Positions 61,754-64,000 of a stretch of 64,000 nucleotides of DNA are shown here, piece after piece (within the stretch, counting starts at the first letter, position 1; each line of letters opens with the position of its first letter). Location of the stretch: positions 6,407,729 through 6,471,728 of the forward strand of contig OZ037770.1 in NCBI GenBank assembly GCA_964035545.1. The letters are read 5' to 3'. A model generated the notes under the pieces. The model did not search any database, had not been told where the DNA came from, and saw only the letters and a program-made list of their open reading frames with translations. The position numbers were made by a program, and so were the translations under genes. Origin of the DNA: Bugula neritina. Taxonomy: Eukaryota; Bryozoa; Gymnolaemata; Cheilostomatida; Bugulidae.

Positions 61754-62020
61754 ATGAGAAAGGGAAAGAAAATCAAGGACACAGGAATCAGTTTGCCTGA
61801 TGAACAGGTAATCAAAGATCTGGGTGAGAAGCCGTCTAAATATCTAGGAGTTCTTGAGATTGATGGAATACAAATATATGAAATGAAAAATAAGATCAAG
61901 GAGTACTACAAACAAATAAGAAAAGTTCTGGATTCAAAACTGAATGGTGAGAACACAATCAAAGCAATAAACACATGGGCAGTAACAGCAGTGCATTACA
62001 CAGCTAGAATACTTGACTGA
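61754..62020 (+). pseudogene. LINE RT fragment (thumb region)
   Basis: Encodes SLPDEQVIKDLGEKPSKYLG, VLEIDGIQIYEMKNKIKEYY and NTIKAINTWAVTAVHYTARI, the conserved segment after the YVDD site in restriction-endonuclease LINEs. The catalytic YVDD lies just upstream (about 61,630) in another frame. Confidence 0.75.
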
Positions 62021-62338
62021 ACTGTTTCATGAGCTAAAAAATATAGGCTGAAAGACAAGGAAGCTAATGACAACAAACCGTGCACCCTATCCGAGAGCAG
62101 ATGTAGGCAGGCTGTATTTTAGCAGAAGGGAAGGCGGTAGAAGAATGTTGTCAACTGAAAAATGCATAAAGATTGAAAACTGCAGCATGTCAGACTACAT
62201 AAATATAACATAGACTGATAGAAACACCACACTGAATACCTTCCTAAAAGACAGAACAGCGGTAGAACTAAATAATGATAAAGTGATGGAAAGAACTGAT
62301 GAGTGTAAAGAAAAGCTTCACGTGGTCAATACATCAAA

Positions 62339-62840
62339 ATGGTGGAAGACATGAAAGCATTTTCCTGGAACTGGTTGAAGTATGGTTGGCTGAAAAAGGA
62401 AACAGAAGGACTGCTGACAGCTGCGCAAAATCAACTATTCACTACTAGAAATTATAAAGTGGCTATGATGAGAGAACAGGGTAGCAAGAAGTGTGGAATG
62501 TGTAACGCAAGAGACAAAACTTCGATGCACGTATTGAGTGAGTTTGAGAAGGTAGCAGAAGGAGAATATAAGAAAAAACACAACCTTTTGGCATTGATAA
62601 TTTCAATAGTAGTTGTGTGAACTTCGTGGGTTTCAGAAAAGTAAGAATTGGTACGGCCATCAAGCAGAATAAGTACTGGAAAATGATAATGTGAAAACCT
62701 TGTAAGATTTTAACATACACACTGACGTAGTCATCAAAGTTAGGAGACCCGATATATTAGTAGTTGACAAGCATAATGCTGAAACAACGATAATTGATAT
62801 CACAGTCCCTGTTAACTACAGAGTAAAAGAAAAAAATTCG
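62339..62840 (+). pseudogene. LINE zinc knuckle and restriction-like endonuclease fragment
   Basis: CGMCNARDKTSMHVLSEFEK (C-x2-C ... H; the final Cys is replaced by Phe) is followed, after a frame change, by RRPDILVVDKHNAETTIIDI, which carries the PD...D/E-type catalytic residues. Broken frames show it is inactive. Confidence 0.7.
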
Positions 62841-63140
62841 AAAAGTTAGGAAAATATCAGAATTTAGCACTAGAATAAACCCGCCTTTGGAAAACATCAA
62901 AAAAGTCATCCCGTTGTAACTGGAGCCTTTGGAGCTTTATACAAGATTGTAGACTGGCTGACACTACTTGGAGTAGCTGAAAACAAATGCTCATTAATTC
63001 AGCAGACACCCTTACTAGGATCAGGATAAGCTCACATCCTGAGGAAAGTTCTAGCCATTTCAGCCTAGTATAACTAGGCCAATGGTAAAAGGTTACACCA
63101 GCTAAAAAACTACGGTCAATCAACAATAATAATAATAATA

Positions 63141-64000
63141 GTGCAGTTGGTTCTATTATTAGATTAGCATATCGATTATGACTTTTCGATTGCCACCCTG
63201 ATACTATGAGTAAAATGTACAAGCATACGTGAAAGTATAGATATGATCATAAGTATAAAAATAGGTATAAGTATAAATATAAATATAGGTACAAGTATAA
63301 AACGAATGATTATATTATTAATAATATTAGTCAGTGATACCTATAACCGTAATGGTTTTTAGACTTACAGTTATCATTAACATTAGCTGAGTAATATGAT
63401 TAGTTAAAATAATGGTATTCATTATTATATCATAGTTATAAGTTATAACTCTAGTCTCTAAAGAGCAACAGCAAGTGTAATTGGGATATTCATATTAAAT
63501 TTCATATTCACATAGTGAAATGTTTATGTTATGAACTAATTTATTCCTTCAACATTTAACTATAAATATGATTAACACTAACTTTGACCAGCAGTATTAC
63601 TAAAAGAAGCGTATTACAAATATAAGATAATAAAATTCTAGTAGTAGGACTAATAGTATTACTAGGTCCAGTATTATTCTTGTTATCTTATTCATCATTC
63701 ATGAGTTATCAAATTTAAAATTACTACTTATTAGCATCAGCATATAAAAAGTAAGATCATTAGGAATAATTATCATGAGGTATGATCTATGATTTGCATT
63801 ATCCATATATAGTTTATTATCAATATGATATATTATTATTGCTGATAGTCTATGTTATAGTTAAATTTATACTTATCTTTACAGTTACCTATAGTAGCAC
63901 TTATTAGTGATTTGTGGTAGCCAAACTAATGTTTAATATTAATAAATTAAACTGAGTATCATAAAAGTGTTACTAAGAATTTTAATTATAATCGTAATGG
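63141..64000. other. AT-rich tail with degenerate TATAAG-like repeats
   Basis: After the LINE's (AAT)n tail, 63,236-63,300 is a loose (ATAAGT/ATATAG)n array (AAGTATAAAAATAGGTATAA). The remainder is simple AT-rich sequence with many ATTATT runs and no genes. Confidence 0.5.

Larger units (their letters stand above)
60243..63140 (+). mobile_element. Decayed R2/NeSL-type LINE with restriction-like endonuclease
   Basis: Order on the plus strand: N-terminal Myb-like region (YSREDNKVVMKCCFKSTPK...GYRKTMYEL, 60,330-60,410); linker ORFs 60,515-60,900; RT with YVDDLK (about 61,630) and KYLGVLEIDGIQ (about 61,840); zinc-binding region (KKCGMCNARDKTSMHVLSEF, about 62,490); endonuclease signature RRPDILVVDKH...IIDITVPV (62,740-62,815); C-terminal IPLVTGAFGALYK (about 62,910). 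It ends in (AAT)n at 63,124-63,140. Multiple frameshifts and stops; the central RT is shortened. Confidence 0.8.

Noticed and set aside
51298-64000. Missing exons 1-6 of gene C
   Set aside because: Searched by eye for WWRVDL, QSST, AYRAVNN and the signal-peptide sequence on both strands; none found.

Overview
This is an AT-rich animal (invertebrate) nuclear DNA window. The evidence is spliced genes with GT-AG introns, Ty3/gypsy LTR elements, a LINE with a restriction-like endonuclease, a tRNA-derived SINE, several MITE families and long (CA)n/(TA)n tracts. A lophotrochozoan is a reasonable guess, but the sequence does not settle the phylum. I see no prokaryotic operons, CRISPR array or rRNA.

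The core, about 0-51.3 kb, is a head-to-tail tandem array of three related genes, all on the minus strand, with a period of about 21.7 kb (ATG to ATG 21,726 bp; stop to stop 21,750 bp). I call them A (left, 19,623 down to the left edge), B (middle, 41,349-20,890, complete) and C (right, 51,298-42,640, no 5' exons found). Gene B can be spliced by hand into 15 exons with consistent phases, giving 730 codons plus a stop. The predicted protein is a type I single-pass membrane protein: short signal peptide, beta-rich N-terminal region, a fucolectin/tachylectin/pentraxin (FTP, F5/8C-like) domain over two exons, several more beta-sandwich-like segments (one with a 'DPLPP' motif), a transmembrane helix, and a 20-residue basic tail without tyrosine. 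The FTP domains lack the His/Arg/Arg fucose-binding residues of eel fucolectin. Gene A has exons 1-10 here and should continue past the left edge. Gene C has exons 7-15 with a frameshift in exon 10 and no recognisable exons 1-6 in the 12.7 kb upstream, so it is probably a truncated pseudogene.

Between and within these genes lie many repeats. In gene A introns: an internally deleted minus-strand gypsy element (280-3,740), a plus-strand gypsy pol with a fold-back terminal arrangement (6,501-10,036), an old minus-strand gypsy RT relic (10.6-11.4 kb), a 20-bp minisatellite (13.85-14.12 kb) and a SINE inside microsatellites (15.84-16.44 kb). In gene B introns: a CACAG-terminal DNA element (21,826-23,044), a Harbinger-like MITE with TTA duplication (23,702-24,148), palindromic 418-bp MITEs, LINE 3' fragments and a hexanucleotide microsatellite. 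In gene C introns: another palindromic MITE and a second, longer copy of the CACAG element. Because the introns are paralogous, many insertions can be dated before or after the duplication by looking for empty sites in the other copies.

The right part (51.3-64 kb) is gene-poor. It holds MITE copies, one weak candidate exon (59.8-60.1 kb) and a decayed R2/NeSL-type LINE on the plus strand (60.2-63.14 kb) ending in (AAT)n. Together the three genes look like an expanding, partly decaying family of cell-surface lectin-like receptors; a role in recognition, adhesion or immunity is inference.
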